Shown: positions 1 to 10,355 of the stretch, one piece after another
How the letters are laid out: every line of letters begins with the position of its first letter
How positions within the stretch are numbered: the stretch's first letter is position 1
Assembly: GCF_001028665.1 (NCBI RefSeq)
Contig: NZ_CP011504.1
Span: 1,984,001 to 2,048,000 of the forward strand
Origin: Burkholderia pyrrocinia
Lineage (GTDB): Bacteria; Pseudomonadota; Gammaproteobacteria; Burkholderiales; Burkholderiaceae
Direction of reading: 5' to 3'
DNA length: 64,000 nt
The notes under the pieces: generated by a model
Database searches by the model: none
Seen by the model: only the letters and a program-made list of their open reading frames with translations
What the model was told of the DNA's origin: nothing
Position numbers and translations under genes: made by a program

Positions 1-1
1 T

Positions 2-217
2 CGGCTATTGAGAATGAAGGCTATCGTCCCCGGAGGCACGCCGTCACATCAGGTTCTGTTGCAGAGCGTCGGCACGACCTTCGCGGCGCCACGCCAACTT
101 TCTTCGACAGATGCATTCGAGAATGCGGTGGTCTTCATCGTTCGCGACTTCGCGCTAGATGAGGCCGAGGAAATAGAGTCAGCCTTTCCGGTTGAGTGGA
201 GCGTGCTGCAGCGTTAG
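2..217 (+). CDS. possible 3' end of an unrecognised gene (partial)
   Basis: The frame is open from the left edge of the window to a TAG stop at 215-217. Internal TTG (8) or ATG (14) codons could also start a protein of about 69 residues. The C-terminal half (VVFIVRDFALDEAEEIESAF) has a strand-helix look and is acidic, but I recognise no family. It lies tail-to-tail with the exporter gene that ends at 393. It may be the end of a longer gene cut by the window edge or a decayed fragment. Confidence 0.3.
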   Translation, partial: RLLRMKAIVPGGTPSHQVLLQSVGTTFAAPRQLSSTDAFENAVVFIVRDFALDEAEEIESAFPVEWSVLQR

Positions 218-392
218 CTTGCTCCCGGATATTCCAGCGACGAACCTTTCTCGATGTGAAAGCGTGGCCGCTGGAAGATACGACCACGGTCTTCCGGTTA
301 TAACGTTACGCTGAGGCGGTGTGTACACGCGCTCGAGCGTGAACGACGAGACGGATCATCACGACAACCGCTACGACAATCTCCGACGCTGC

Positions 393-1277
393 CTACTCGG
401 TGGTTACTCTTTGTGCCGTTGCCGCGGGTCGTGATTTGGCCCGGCCGGTCATAGCAATGGAAATGGTGACTAGCGCAGCCCCCGTCCACGTTAGCGCGGT
501 GACCGGCTGTTCCTGTTGGGCGCACAGGACAATGGTCGATAGAACGGGAGTCAAGTAGCTGAGCATCGCGACTTTGCCGGGATCGCAACGCTTCATCCCG
601 TAGTCCCACAGATAGAACGCGGTGCCCATCGGCCCGATGCCCAAGTAAGCCAGTGAAGCCGTCTGTTGCAGTGAAAGACTCGGCCATTGACCCCGTACAG
701 AGAAAAGGGCAAGGCTGGCGAGACCGGCAACAAGGCAGAACAAGCCGACGGAATGGCTCGAAACCGATTCGTATCGGGGGCCGAGCAGTGAATAGCCAGC
801 CCAGGCAAAGGCAGATAGCAGGGCCAGCGCATATGCAATGGTTAGCGGTGCGAGTCCCAATGCTGAAGTTGAGCTAGCGGGGTGATGCACGCTGGCGAGG
901 CAAGCAAGTGCAGCTCCGCCAAATCCGATAAGTATCCCTAGAAGGTGTCGCATTGGCGACGTGTTCGCCCGTCGTGTTGCTGGGGTGAACAGAACGATGA
1001 GCAGTGGCCAGAGATAGTGAATCAGACTCACGCCGACCGGCTCGCCGATCTGCAGGGCGTAGAAATAGAGTGCGTGGTAACCAAACATCGAAGCCGTCCC
1101 AAGCAGCGCCAAGCTGAATGGCATCCGCCATTGTCGGGCCCACGGCAGACCAATGAGGCCACCAATCGTCAGCGCGATTCCATTTACGAGCAGCGTCGGG
1201 ATGTCGTGAAGCGATGCGACGCTCGCGGCCAAGGTACTCCACATCAGTATGGTGATCACGACACCGAAGAGAGCCAT
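393..1277 (-). CDS. EamA/DMT-family inner-membrane exporter
   Basis: A 294-residue, strongly hydrophobic protein with about ten predicted membrane helices arranged as two EamA repeats; the motif IHYLWPLLIVL near residue 95 is typical of the metabolite-exporter branch that includes the aromatic amino acid exporter YddG. The start was placed at 1277 because TCTGGAGA lies six bases upstream on the minus strand; an in-frame ATG at 1301 lacks such a site. Known members export amino acids or related metabolites by proton antiport. It is transcribed away from the neighbouring LysR gene at 1478 but on the same strand, so it could be read with it. The substrate cannot be deduced. Confidence 0.85.
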   Translation of the reverse strand: MALFGVVITILMWSTLAASVASLHDIPTLLVNGIALTIGGLIGLPWARQWRMPFSLALLGTASMFGYHALYFYALQIGEPVGVSLIHYLWPLLIVLFTPATRRANTSPMRHLLGILIGFGGAALACLASVHHPASSTSALGLAPLTIAYALALLSAFAWAGYSLLGPRYESVSSHSVGLFCLVAGLASLALFSVRGQWPSLSLQQTASLAYLGIGPMGTAFYLWDYGMKRCDPGKVAMLSYLTPVLSTIVLCAQQEQPVTALTWTGAALVTISIAMTGRAKSRPAATAQRVTTE

Positions 1278-1477
1278 ATGTTTCTCCAGAAATCCACACA
1301 CTCTGGCACATGGCTTGAGCGAATTCTTCCGAGTTGCAGTAGGAGAAGCCGATGAAAATATCGTAGGAAATGTCGGTCGTCAGATGTGACGTTTGTCCGT
1401 GTAATAAACATCTGGTGACCAGCACTGCCCGGCAGCGCGGATGACAAGGGCAGTGATGCATCAATACGAGCCGGGGG

Positions 1478-2455
1478 CTACGAGCTTTCGCGTTGCCGCT
1501 GCTGACAGTACCGACATTGCCGCATTTCCGATTTTTCGTCTTCAGTGAATGTTCGCCGGGATTGATCGATGTGACGGCACTCGTGGTGCAGCCACTCGCC
1601 GAATCGCTGATAGGTCTTCATGTTGCTGCGCCAGTTAGGCGCGCAGAGGTAGTACCCAAGGGGGCTCTCAAAGCGCTGACCGAACGGCTCGATCAACTGC
1701 CCGCTCGCCAATGCCTCGCTCACGAGGCACGAGGGAACCAGCGCGACACCGAACCCTGAAATGGCTGCCTGGATGATCAGGGTGAAGAGATTGAAACCAG
1801 GGCCGATACGGGCGCTCTTGTGCTCGTCCGTATAGGCAATAAACCAGTCTTCCCAAGCCGACGGGATCTCGTTGTGCTGCAGCAGCGTGCAGTTTTTCAG
1901 GTCGTTGACGTGTTGGATGGCATGCCGGTCTCGATACGCCGGAGAACAGACCACGCTCGTTTCCTTGCCGATCAGATACGTAGCCTCGGCAATCGACCAG
2001 TCACCGTAGCCGTATTGAATCGACGCGTCGTGGTCAGGCGCGGCCTCCATGTTGTCGATGGTGTAGCGCACGAAGTTGATCGTGATGTCAGGGTTGAGCG
2101 ATCTGAACGCTTCAAGCCTGGAGAGCAGCCAGTTAGCCGCGAAAGTGGGCGCGACAGACAAATTCAACAAATGGGTATGCCTGGCGGTGGACATCACCTG
2201 TGTAGTGGCGCCTTCCAACGCCTGTAGAGCGGGCCGTACCTGCTTGAGGTAGTTCTCACCGATATGGGTGAGCGCCAGGCCGTTTCGGGATCGAATGAAA
2301 AGCGGATGTCCGAGGTAATCCTCGAGCTCAGCGATATGTCTGCTGATTGCACTCTGCGTCACGAACAGCTGCTTTGCTGCCATCGAAAACGACAGGTGCC
2401 GTGCCGAAACGATGAAGGAATTCAGCTCCGAGATTGTGGGGCAACGTCTGCGCAT
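1478..2455 (-). CDS. LysR-family transcriptional regulator (GcvA-like)
   Basis: A 325-residue protein. Residues 7-66 form the LysR winged helix-turn-helix (ARHLSFSMAAKQLFVTQSAI, with the recognition helix SAISRHIAELE), followed by a LysR substrate-binding domain to about residue 295. The C-terminal tail is basic and unusually Glu/Arg-rich. It is divergent from the amidohydrolase gene at 2596, and a perfect dyad sits 8 bases before its start codon, the usual arrangement for a regulator that controls itself and a neighbouring catabolic operon. The effector is unknown; the amidohydrolase/MFS neighbours suggest their substrate or product. Confidence 0.9.
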   Translation of the reverse strand: MRRRCPTISELNSFIVSARHLSFSMAAKQLFVTQSAISRHIAELEDYLGHPLFIRSRNGLALTHIGENYLKQVRPALQALEGATTQVMSTARHTHLLNLSVAPTFAANWLLSRLEAFRSLNPDITINFVRYTIDNMEAAPDHDASIQYGYGDWSIAEATYLIGKETSVVCSPAYRDRHAIQHVNDLKNCTLLQHNEIPSAWEDWFIAYTDEHKSARIGPGFNLFTLIIQAAISGFGVALVPSCLVSEALASGQLIEPFGQRFESPLGYYLCAPNWRSNMKTYQRFGEWLHHECRHIDQSRRTFTEDEKSEMRQCRYCQQRQRESS

Positions 2456-2462
2456 AGCGTGT

Positions 2463-2477
2463 ATGAGTACTACTCAT
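2463..2477. promoter_or_regulatory. perfect dyad between divergent LysR and amidohydrolase genes
   Basis: ATGAGTA-C-TACTCAT is a perfect 7-bp inverted repeat with a one-base centre. It lies 8 bases upstream of the LysR start and about 120 bases upstream of the preferred amidohydrolase start, and is a likely LysR operator. Confidence 0.5.
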
Positions 2478-2595
2478 GGAGGTAGAACTATTTGGCGGAG
2501 ATCTGACGGAGAAACTTGCAGACGCACGTTTTTGCCGTCGCTACTCTCTGGTGCGTTATGACAAAGACAAACGCGCTGCCCGCGCGTCAGGAGAT

Positions 2596-3831
2596 ATGCA
2601 ACCAATCCTCATCCGAAATTCCAGGGTTCTCGATACGAGAAACCTTGAGCTGCATTCTACCCATGCCGTCCTGATTCGGGATGGCATCATCGAGAAAATT
2701 AGTGATGCAGATCTCCTCTTCGAAGGCGCGGTGGAAATCGACGCCAAGGGCATGACCCTGATGCCTGGACTGATCGACTGTCACGTGCATGTGATGGCTT
2801 CCTCTTTCAACTTGGGAGCGGTCGCTCGCATGCCTAACGCGCTGGCGTTGCTTCGATCACTGCCGATCATGAAGGGTATGCTGGATCGCGGTTTTACCGC
2901 AGTGCGCGACGCCGGCGGTGCCGACTGGGCACTCGCTGAGGCCGTGAAAACCAGACAGATCGTTGGGCCACGCCTCTTCTGCGCCGGAAAGGCGTTGTCC
3001 CAGACTGGCGGACATGGCGATTTTCGCGCCCGCAATGACATCCTCGAAGATCCCTGCGCGTGCGCGTACAAGATTGGCAACATCGCACGCGTGGTCGATG
3101 GCGTCGATGCATGCCGCCTTGCGGTCCGCGAGGAAATCCTGAAAGGCGCGTCGCAGATCAAGGTAATGGCCTCTGGTGGGGTAGCGTCGCCCAATGATCC
3201 GATCAACAACATGGGTTTTTCCGAGGCGGAGCTTCGCGCCATCGTGGAAGAGGCGGGTAACGCCAACACGTATGTCATGGCGCACGCTTATACACCCAAG
3301 GCCATTACACGAGCCGTCCAGTGTGGCGTGCGCACTATCGAGCACGGCAACTTGGTAGATGAGCCGACAGCCCAGTTGATGAAAGAGAAGGGCGTCTACA
3401 TGGTGCCCACGCTCATCACGTACGAGGGATTGGCCAATGAAGGGCACAAGTACGGCTTGCCGCTGGAGTCAACGCGCAAGATTGCCGGGGTACGCACCAA
3501 TGGCTTGGAAGCATTGAAGGTGCTGGATACGGCTGGCGTGAAGATGGGTTACGGCTCCGACCTGCTGGGCGAAACCCACTACATGCAGTCCGAAGAACTA
3601 CTCCTGCGTGCCAAGGTCCTGGGCAACGCCAAGACGATTCAGCAGGCGACTTTGATTGGCGCCGAGATTCTGAATCACACGGGTCTGCTGGGTGAGGTCG
3701 CGGAGCGGGCTTATGCCGATCTACTGCTGATCGACGGCAACCCGCTCGATGACATCGCATTGCTGACCCAGCATGACACCGCCATCAAGCTCGTCATGCA
3801 GGACGGCGTAATCCACAAGAACTGCCTCTGA
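2596..3831 (+). CDS. metal-dependent amidohydrolase (prolidase/imidazolonepropionase-like)
   Basis: A 411-residue cytosolic amidohydrolase-superfamily enzyme. Metal ligands are visible in the expected order: HVH in LIDCHVHVM (about residue 60), Lys in QIKVMASGG (the position carbamylated in the Xaa-Pro dipeptidase group), His in VMAHAYT, His in TIEHGN and the catalytic Asp in YGSDLLG. It would hydrolyse an amide, cyclic amide or N-acyl amino acid. The ATG at 2596 is preferred because AGGAG lies just before it; an earlier in-frame ATG at 2476 would overlap the dyad operator. It is followed after 33 bases by an MFS transporter, implying uptake then hydrolysis. The substrate is not determinable. 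Confidence 0.85.
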   Translation: MQPILIRNSRVLDTRNLELHSTHAVLIRDGIIEKISDADLLFEGAVEIDAKGMTLMPGLIDCHVHVMASSFNLGAVARMPNALALLRSLPIMKGMLDRGFTAVRDAGGADWALAEAVKTRQIVGPRLFCAGKALSQTGGHGDFRARNDILEDPCACAYKIGNIARVVDGVDACRLAVREEILKGASQIKVMASGGVASPNDPINNMGFSEAELRAIVEEAGNANTYVMAHAYTPKAITRAVQCGVRTIEHGNLVDEPTAQLMKEKGVYMVPTLITYEGLANEGHKYGLPLESTRKIAGVRTNGLEALKVLDTAGVKMGYGSDLLGETHYMQSEELLLRAKVLGNAKTIQQATLIGAEILNHTGLLGEVAERAYADLLLIDGNPLDDIALLTQHDTAIKLVMQDGVIHKNCL

Positions 3832-3864
3832 TCGGCATCCTCCCTTCGTCCTTGAGAACAATCT

Positions 3865-5229
3865 ATGTCTTATACCGTATCGGAACGCCTGGAGCGTTTG
3901 CCGTTCAGCCGCTTTCATCTGAAGCTTCTTATTATCGGTGGCTTGGGGTTGGCCTTTGAAGCGCTGGACGCAGGCATCATCGCGTTCATCTTGCCATCCC
4001 TGCGCGCCAAATGGGATCTCACGGGCGGCCAGACTGGCTGGATCGCCAGCAGTACCTATGTCGGCTTCCTGGTGGGGGCGTTATTGTCGGGGTTACTCGG
4101 TGACCGCTTCGGCCGCAAAGGGGTGATGATGTGGTCGCTGGTGTTGTTTTGCGTTGGCACCTTCGCTAACGCGTTCGCGACAAATTTTCACGAGTTCTAC
4201 ATCCTGCGCATGATCGCCGGTATAGGAATGGGGGCCGAGGGTGCGATTATCGCACCGTATCTGGCGGAGTTCGTCAGCAGCCGCTACCGCGGCCGCTTCA
4301 CGGGCGCCCTGGCTGGGTTCTTCTCGTTCGGCTTCGTCCTCTCCGCAATTCTGGGCTATCTCGTCGTGCCGACAGGTCCCAACGGCTGGCGTTATCTGAT
4401 GATCATTGCGGCGCTACCGGTGGTGTTCTTGCTGTGGATGCGGCGTGCACTGTTCGAGTCCCCGCGCTGGCTTGAAGAGATGGGCCGCCATGGCGAGGCA
4501 GCGCGCGTGTGCGATGCAATCGAAACTCAAGTGACGCGCGCCACGGGCCAGCCCTTGCCGGTACCCCAAAAGAACCCCCACCGCACAGCGCCGTCGGGTG
4601 CTGCCGGGCATGCCAATTTCTTTGGCCGGCTGGCTGTGCTGTTCAAGCCGCAGTACCTCACCACCACGATTGTGGTCTGGGCGCTTTGGATCGCCGTCAT
4701 CTTTTGCTACTACGCATTCCTGGTTTGGATCCCGAGTCTTCTGGTAGCCAAAGGGTTCACCGTTACCAGGAGCTTTTCGTTCACCATCTTGATCTATCTG
4801 GCACAGATCCCCGGCTATTACTCCGCAGCCTATCTGAACGACAAGATCGGTCGCAAATACACCATCCTGGTCTACATGCTTGTCGCTTGTCTGGCGGCGC
4901 TGGGCCTGCCATTCGCAGCCGGCGATACAGAGATTGTCCTCTATAGCATGCTGCTGTCTTTTGGCATGAACGGTGTGATCGCCGGCCAGTACACCTACAC
5001 GGCAGAGATTTACCCTACATCTATCCGTGCTACTGGGATGGGCACTGCTTCGGCGTTGGCCCGTATCGGTTCGATTGCTTCGCCTACGATCGTCGGCGCT
5101 GCCTATCCGGTGCTGGGCTTTGGGGGGGTGTTCGCGTTGATCACGGGGGTGCTCTTCGTCGGCGGATTGGGCATTCTGTTCTTCGGCAAAAGCACGCAAG
5201 GCCTCACCCTGGAGGGCATCAACGAATGA
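3865..5229 (+). CDS. MFS metabolite:proton symporter
   Basis: A 454-residue protein with 12 predicted membrane helices and the MFS signature between helices 2 and 3 (GDRFGRKGVMMWS), repeated in the second half as LNDKIGRKYTI. The central loop is long and hydrophilic (about residues 205-245). The layout fits the sugar/aromatic-acid symporter branches of the superfamily. It sits between the amidohydrolase and a GAF protein whose start codon overlaps its stop (ATGA), so the three are almost certainly co-transcribed. Its likely role is import of the amidohydrolase substrate. Confidence 0.88.
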   Translation: MSYTVSERLERLPFSRFHLKLLIIGGLGLAFEALDAGIIAFILPSLRAKWDLTGGQTGWIASSTYVGFLVGALLSGLLGDRFGRKGVMMWSLVLFCVGTFANAFATNFHEFYILRMIAGIGMGAEGAIIAPYLAEFVSSRYRGRFTGALAGFFSFGFVLSAILGYLVVPTGPNGWRYLMIIAALPVVFLLWMRRALFESPRWLEEMGRHGEAARVCDAIETQVTRATGQPLPVPQKNPHRTAPSGAAGHANFFGRLAVLFKPQYLTTTIVVWALWIAVIFCYYAFLVWIPSLLVAKGFTVTRSFSFTILIYLAQIPGYYSAAYLNDKIGRKYTILVYMLVACLAALGLPFAAGDTEIVLYSMLLSFGMNGVIAGQYTYTAEIYPTSIRATGMGTASALARIGSIASPTIVGAAYPVLGFGGVFALITGVLFVGGLGILFFGKSTQGLTLEGINE

Positions 5230-5771
5230 AGCACGGGTATACATTGGATCATCTCGGACGAGCCGCGCATGCGGTGGGTCTTGCCGAAGACGTTGAGACG
5301 CAGTGGACCGTGATTTCACGTCTGGCCGAATCCGTCTTCGGCTACAGCCTGCTGACCGGGTTGGTTTACTTTCCGGAGCAGCGCCTGATGCGCCGCATCT
5401 TCTCGACGGACGAAACGGTGAGCCCGCTAGGCGGATTCAAGGCCACGGGAAAGGGACCCTGGTCGGCACGAGTGTTGGACCAAGGGCTGCCGTACGTCGG
5501 CAACAATGAGGCCGATATTCGCTCCGTGTTTTCCGAAGCGGAACTGCTGATCAAGCGCGGCCTGCATTCCGTGCTCAATCTTCCCATTTTTGCCACGGGC
5601 CGAGTGATTGGCTCGCTAAATTTTCTGCATCACCGGGATGCCTACGCTCACGTCGACGAGCGAGTAATGCACCTCGTGTCAGGAATTTGCGTACCGACGT
5701 TCCTTCTGGCAAGAGATGGGCAGCAAGAGGCGGCTGCGTCTGTGGACAGTTCAAAGCTCGATAGCGTTTAA
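5226..5771 (+). CDS. GAF-domain protein
   Basis: A 181-residue soluble protein in which residues 20-165 form a single GAF domain (IKRGLHSVLNLPIF...VIGSLNFLHH is the typical core). No kinase, cyclase or DNA-binding domain is attached. The start overlaps the MFS stop by four bases, so the two are translationally coupled. Stand-alone GAF proteins in catabolic operons can be sensors or small-molecule-binding enzymes; nothing here decides between them. Confidence 0.75.
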   Translation: MKHGYTLDHLGRAAHAVGLAEDVETQWTVISRLAESVFGYSLLTGLVYFPEQRLMRRIFSTDETVSPLGGFKATGKGPWSARVLDQGLPYVGNNEADIRSVFSEAELLIKRGLHSVLNLPIFATGRVIGSLNFLHHRDAYAHVDERVMHLVSGICVPTFLLARDGQQEAAASVDSSKLDSV

Positions 5772-5955
5772 ACCATAGATGGCGCGAGACGCCAAGGAAG
5801 GCGGTCGTTACATCGATTTCGAAGTGAGAAAATCGATCCAATATTTCGTATAACTAAGTCTATCGGGCCAATAAATCGCTTCGCTTCATCGGCGTCCACT
5901 TGGGCACGATCGAGGCGACGCCAACGAGAATCCACATCATAGGTTAGGAGCATCA

Positions 5956-7092
5956 ATGAAAAAGGCATGTCTTGCAGCGGTGTTCGTGTCGGCTGCAGCA
6001 GGGGCCCATGCGCAGAGCGTGGTTACGCTGTATGGGACGGTGGACGACGGCGTGACCTACACCAACAATCAGGGGGGGCATAGCAATATTCAGGCGTCGA
6101 ATGGTGCTCTTGGAAGCAGCAAATTTGGCTTCCTGATAAAAGAAGATCTCGGCGGAGGCTATAGTGCGCTTGCACGCCTGGAGAATGGCTTCGACATCAA
6201 CAAAGGAACGCTGAACAACGGTGGCCGCCTGTTTGGCCGACAGGCATACGTGGGGGTAGGTTCACCGTTCGGCATAATGACGATGGGACGTCAGTATGAC
6301 TTGGTCCTCGATTCATTGATCGGCTTGTCAGCGTCGAGTCGCTTTGGCGGCATCCTTGCGGCGCATGCCGCGGATGTCGATAACGTATGGGGTGATTATT
6401 CGCTGAGCAATTCGGTGAAGTATGTCTCGCCGAACTTTGCAGGCTTCAAAGTTTCTGCTTTGTTCAGTTTCGGGGGCGTCGCCGGTGATTTCTCCAACGG
6501 GAAGAAGGAGTCCGTCAGTCTGAGTTACTCTGACGACGCGCTCAGTGCAGCGGCTGTCTTCTCTCGAATAGACAATCCGGCCACCTCTATCTATGACGCA
6601 TCCGCGGCTCCGGTCGCGGGAGGTGTCTTTGCCAATCCAATCACCAATCCGATATTCAGCGGATACACGTCAGCGCGTGCTTTGCAGGTCGCCGGTGCCG
6701 GCGTCAACTATCGAATGGGGCGAGCACTGGTCGGGTTCACATATACGAATACTCGGTTTGAAGACGTGGTGCGTACCTCTTCGACGCCATTCTCCGGAAC
6801 CGCGACGTTCAACAATTTCGAAGCCCTCGCTACCTACAATCTAACACCCGCCTTCATGCTGGGAGCGTCCTACGACTATACCAAGGCCGAATCTGCGAAG
6901 TACCTGCAGCTCAACGTGGGTGCCTTGTACAACCTTTCCAAGCGAACGCTGCTCTACGCGACGACTTCGTGGGAGCGCGCGACGGGTATAGATTCGACTG
7001 GGAAAGCCGCGGTCGCTGCGTTGACATTCCTGACGCCTTCTTCGACGAGCAACCAAGTGGCTGTTCGCGCAGGTATTCGGCATAACTTCTGA
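5956..7092 (+). CDS. Gram-negative porin (OmpC-like, Burkholderia type)
   Basis: A 378-residue outer-membrane protein with a clear signal peptide cleaved after AGAHA (about residue 19). Alternating beta-strands begin at SVVTLYGTVDDGV, a PEFG-like SNSVKYVSPNF strand is visible, and the C-terminal residue is Phe (AGIRHNF), as needed for BAM assembly. These trimeric 16-strand porins admit small anions and nutrients. TAGGAGCATCA precedes the ATG. It follows the GAF gene by 184 bases, so it may have its own promoter or complete the uptake operon. Confidence 0.92.
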   Translation: MKKACLAAVFVSAAAGAHAQSVVTLYGTVDDGVTYTNNQGGHSNIQASNGALGSSKFGFLIKEDLGGGYSALARLENGFDINKGTLNNGGRLFGRQAYVGVGSPFGIMTMGRQYDLVLDSLIGLSASSRFGGILAAHAADVDNVWGDYSLSNSVKYVSPNFAGFKVSALFSFGGVAGDFSNGKKESVSLSYSDDALSAAAVFSRIDNPATSIYDASAAPVAGGVFANPITNPIFSGYTSARALQVAGAGVNYRMGRALVGFTYTNTRFEDVVRTSSTPFSGTATFNNFEALATYNLTPAFMLGASYDYTKAESAKYLQLNVGALYNLSKRTLLYATTSWERATGIDSTGKAAVAALTFLTPSSTSNQVAVRAGIRHNF

Positions 7093-7353
7093 TAGAAGGG
7101 CGATGCCACCGACCGTCCCGTTGCTTCGCGGGGCGGCCGAAGCAGGGGCTCGCGATTTTCGTGCACTTCTTGGTTTGCTAACTTCGAGCCTGAACGGCGT
7201 GGATTGTGCCGATCCATATTAGTTGAGATACACGGGTGATCTGCCAACTTTTTGCAAACGCCTTGGTGACCTTTTTGTGAGGGGCGATCACACGCTCGCC
7301 CCTCGGTTTCCAACCAACCGGCGGGAATCGGGCCAACAGGCAAAGTGTAGTGG

Positions 7354-8261
<908 letters not shown>

Positions 8262-8582
8262 AAAATGGCCTTCTCACGCTCGAGGCGTTCGATACGCGCC
8301 TCGAGTTCCTGAATACGCTGTTGATCCGGCGTGATTGCCTTGCCCTGCGGCGTGACGCCCTGGCGTTCCATCTGAAGTTGCTGCACCCAGCGGCGCAGCA
8401 CCGTCTCGCCGACGCCGATCGAGCGGCTTGCTTCCATATGGCTATAGCCCTGGTCGAGCACCAGACAGGCGGCTTGCTGTTTGAACTCCGGGGAAAACGT
8501 ACGTCGTTGCTTGCTCATCAGACACCTCTTCATGGCGAACATTCTCGCCTAAATCAGTGTCCGGATTCATTAGACCACTACA

Positions 8583-9127
8583 ATGTACCGCCTCGCCCCG
8601 ATTCAACGCGTGTTGCAACTCTGACCGAAAGACAGCATTGGTGAAGTAGTCGATCAAAAAGATGCTTCTGAATAAGCGTCCGATATGAACACCGCCATCG
8701 TACACTGCCTGCCCTCGAGCAGCCGAGCCGAATCTGGCAATTGCCTCGACAGCTGTACATTGGCCCGAGCGGATAGACGCCGCGACCCTCACGAACTCGT
8801 CCCACACATCAACGATAAGTCCGAGTCGGACGTCTCGATCGGTGATTCCTGCGAGCCGCGCTGGTATCGTCTGACTGCGAGGCACGTGGAGGCGACGGTC
8901 GCGAAGGTGAGACAGGCGAGGGCACAAATCGAACCCAAGCGCCCGGGAAATGCCCATAGCGAAATCGGTATAGCCATGGGTGTCGACGGCAAGTTGGGCG
9001 ATGTCCTTTGTCGCGCTTTGCCGGACGACGCCTTCGATTGCTGCGCCGGCCTGCCGCTCGTTCAGGATGACGGGCTGGTCGTAGAAAATGCCCCAGCGAT
9101 CGAGTGACCTGCGGCGGAATTTTGTGA
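8583..9127 (-). pseudogene. Tn3-family transposase (tnpA) fragment
   Basis: The minus-strand translation VTKFRRRSLDRWGIFYD..., followed by residues through ISRALGFDLCPRLSHLRDR, is the conserved C-terminal DDE region of Tn3-family TnpA (the GF..CPR and LRDR stretch is diagnostic). The reading frame is open for about 180 codons and is cut at both sides: upstream by the IS407-type element at about 9128, downstream by the IS3 element at 8582. No resolvase or Tn3 terminal repeats remain. It is a relic of an older transposon. Confidence 0.8.
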
Positions 9128-9131
9128 CCAG

Positions 9132-9971
9132 TCAGGCAGTGAGTCTCGTGTCGATATTATCGGAATCCAGCCAGGCTCGACGGACCGTGGCGGGAGGTTG
9201 ATAGCGGTGCGCGCTATGGGGCCGGCGCTCGTTGTAGAACTGCCGCCAGCGTTCAATGAGCACCTTGGCTTCGGCGCGGCTGCGGAAGCATTCCCGGTTC
9301 AACAATTCGTCACGCAACTTGCCGTTGAAGCTCTCGACGAACCCGTTTTGCCACGGACTGCCGGGCGTGATGAAGGCCGGACCGATGGCAGCATCCCGCA
9401 GCCAGCGCATGACCTTGGCAGCGGTAAATTCGGCGCCGTTGTCAGACCGAATGAACGCGGGCTTGCCGTACAGCCGCATCAGTCGCGACAGCGTCAGGAT
9501 GACATCCTGCGACCGCAAGCTGGCGCCGACTTCGATCGCCAGGCACTCGCGGGTGTATTCATCGATCACGCAAAGCATCTTCAACGCCCGCCCATCGACC
9601 AGTTGATCGTGCACGAAGTCGTAGCTCCAGACCGAATTCGGCTGTGTCGCACCGGGCAAGCGAATGTCGTTGCCACAACGACGCCGGCGAGGACGCCGCC
9701 GTGGAATGTTGAGCCGCAAGGCTTGCCACATTCGCCGCACGCGCGATTCGCCCAGCGCCAGCCAAGCCGACATCCGCCGGTAGCCGAAGCGCGGCACTTC
9801 CTGCGCGGCCGCCATCAGCCTCTCGCCCAGGCTCCGATCCTCCTCCGGTTGCTTGAGCGTATAGGTGGCCACCCGGCGACTCAGCCCCAGATAGCAACAT
9901 GCCTTGAGTTGCGAGAGACCCCGCCGAGTCAGGACTTCCAGCGCTTCGCGCCGGCCCGTTGGGGTATTCAT
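9132..9971 (-). CDS. IS407-type transposase orfB (DDE integrase)
   Basis: A 279-residue catalytic subunit: N-terminal HTH_21-like helices, then an rve domain with D ([10 protein letters not shown]), D (IRSDNGAEF) and E ([15 protein letters not shown]), and the C-terminal tail [15 protein letters not shown] typical of this group. ATGA overlap with orfA at 9968-9971 plus an A7 run just upstream permits both coupling and frameshift fusion. It appears intact. Confidence 0.9.
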   Translation of the reverse strand: MNTPTGRREALEVLTRRGLSQLKACCYLGLSRRVATYTLKQPEEDRSLGERLMAAAQEVPRFGYRRMSAWLALGESRVRRMWQALRLNIPRRRPRRRRCGNDIRLPGATQPNSVWSYDFVHDQLVDGRALKMLCVIDEYTRECLAIEVGASLRSQDVILTLSRLMRLYGKPAFIRSDNGAEFTAAKVMRWLRDAAIGPAFITPGSPWQNGFVESFNGKLRDELLNRECFRSRAEAKVLIERWRQFYNERRPHSAHRYQPPATVRRAWLDSDNIDTRLTA

Positions 9972-10231
9972 TTTTTTCGGCTGAATTCCTTCAGTCCGTC
10001 GATGACCAGCAATTGCTCGGCAATCAGGCGCTTGAGCCGCTCGTTCTCCGATTCCAGATCCATGAGCCGACGGGCGTCGGCCACATCCATGCCGCCGAAC
10101 TTGTTGCGCCAACGATAGAACGTCTGTTCTGAGATGTTGTGGCGCTTGCACAGATCCTTCACCGGCTCGTCCCGGCTCTCGGCCTCGCGCAAAATCCGGA
10201 TGATCTGCTCGTCGGTAAATCGCTTCTTCAT
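9968..10231 (-). CDS. IS407-type transposase orfA
   Basis: An 87-residue HTH_Tnp_1 protein beginning [18 protein letters not shown], with helix-turn-helix [20 protein letters not shown] and a C-terminal coiled coil ([16 protein letters not shown]). It supplies end-binding and dimerisation. It ends in a poly-A stretch (FSRKK stop) that overlaps the orfB start. Confidence 0.9.
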   Translation of the reverse strand: MKKRFTDEQIIRILREAESRDEPVKDLCKRHNISEQTFYRWRNKFGGMDVADARRLMDLESENERLKRLIAEQLLVIDGLKEFSRKK

Positions 10232-10355
10232 CGAGTTCTCCTTGCCTCTAAGATAAAAGAGAACTCACTTGCCAAACGGCTACAAGAAACGTCCCAGGTC
10301 ACGTGGATCGATGATGGTCGGCGTTGCGGCCGATGCCAGATCCGCGTGAGCTTGC

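Larger units (their letters stand above)
9128..10279 (-). mobile_element. IS407-type IS3-family element, about 1.15 kb
   Basis: Two overlapping transposase genes read on the minus strand between imperfect inverted ends. The left end reads CCAGTCAGGCAGTGAG and the right end (reverse complement) CCGTTTGGCAAGTGAG. The exact boundaries are uncertain by a few bases and no target duplication is obvious. The left end interrupts a Tn3 transposase reading frame; the right end lies about 75 bases from the fdeR gene. Confidence 0.8.

Noticed and set aside
2476..2595. N-terminal extension of the amidohydrolase starting at 2476
   Set aside because: It overlaps the dyad operator and its residues lack the family pattern; the ATG at 2596 has AGGAG upstream and starts the conserved domain.
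7093..7345. Possible continuation of the Tn3 transposase on the far side of the IS3 element
   Set aside because: The minus-strand translation past 7346 does not resume the TnpA sequence, so the two flanks are not simple halves of one interrupted gene.
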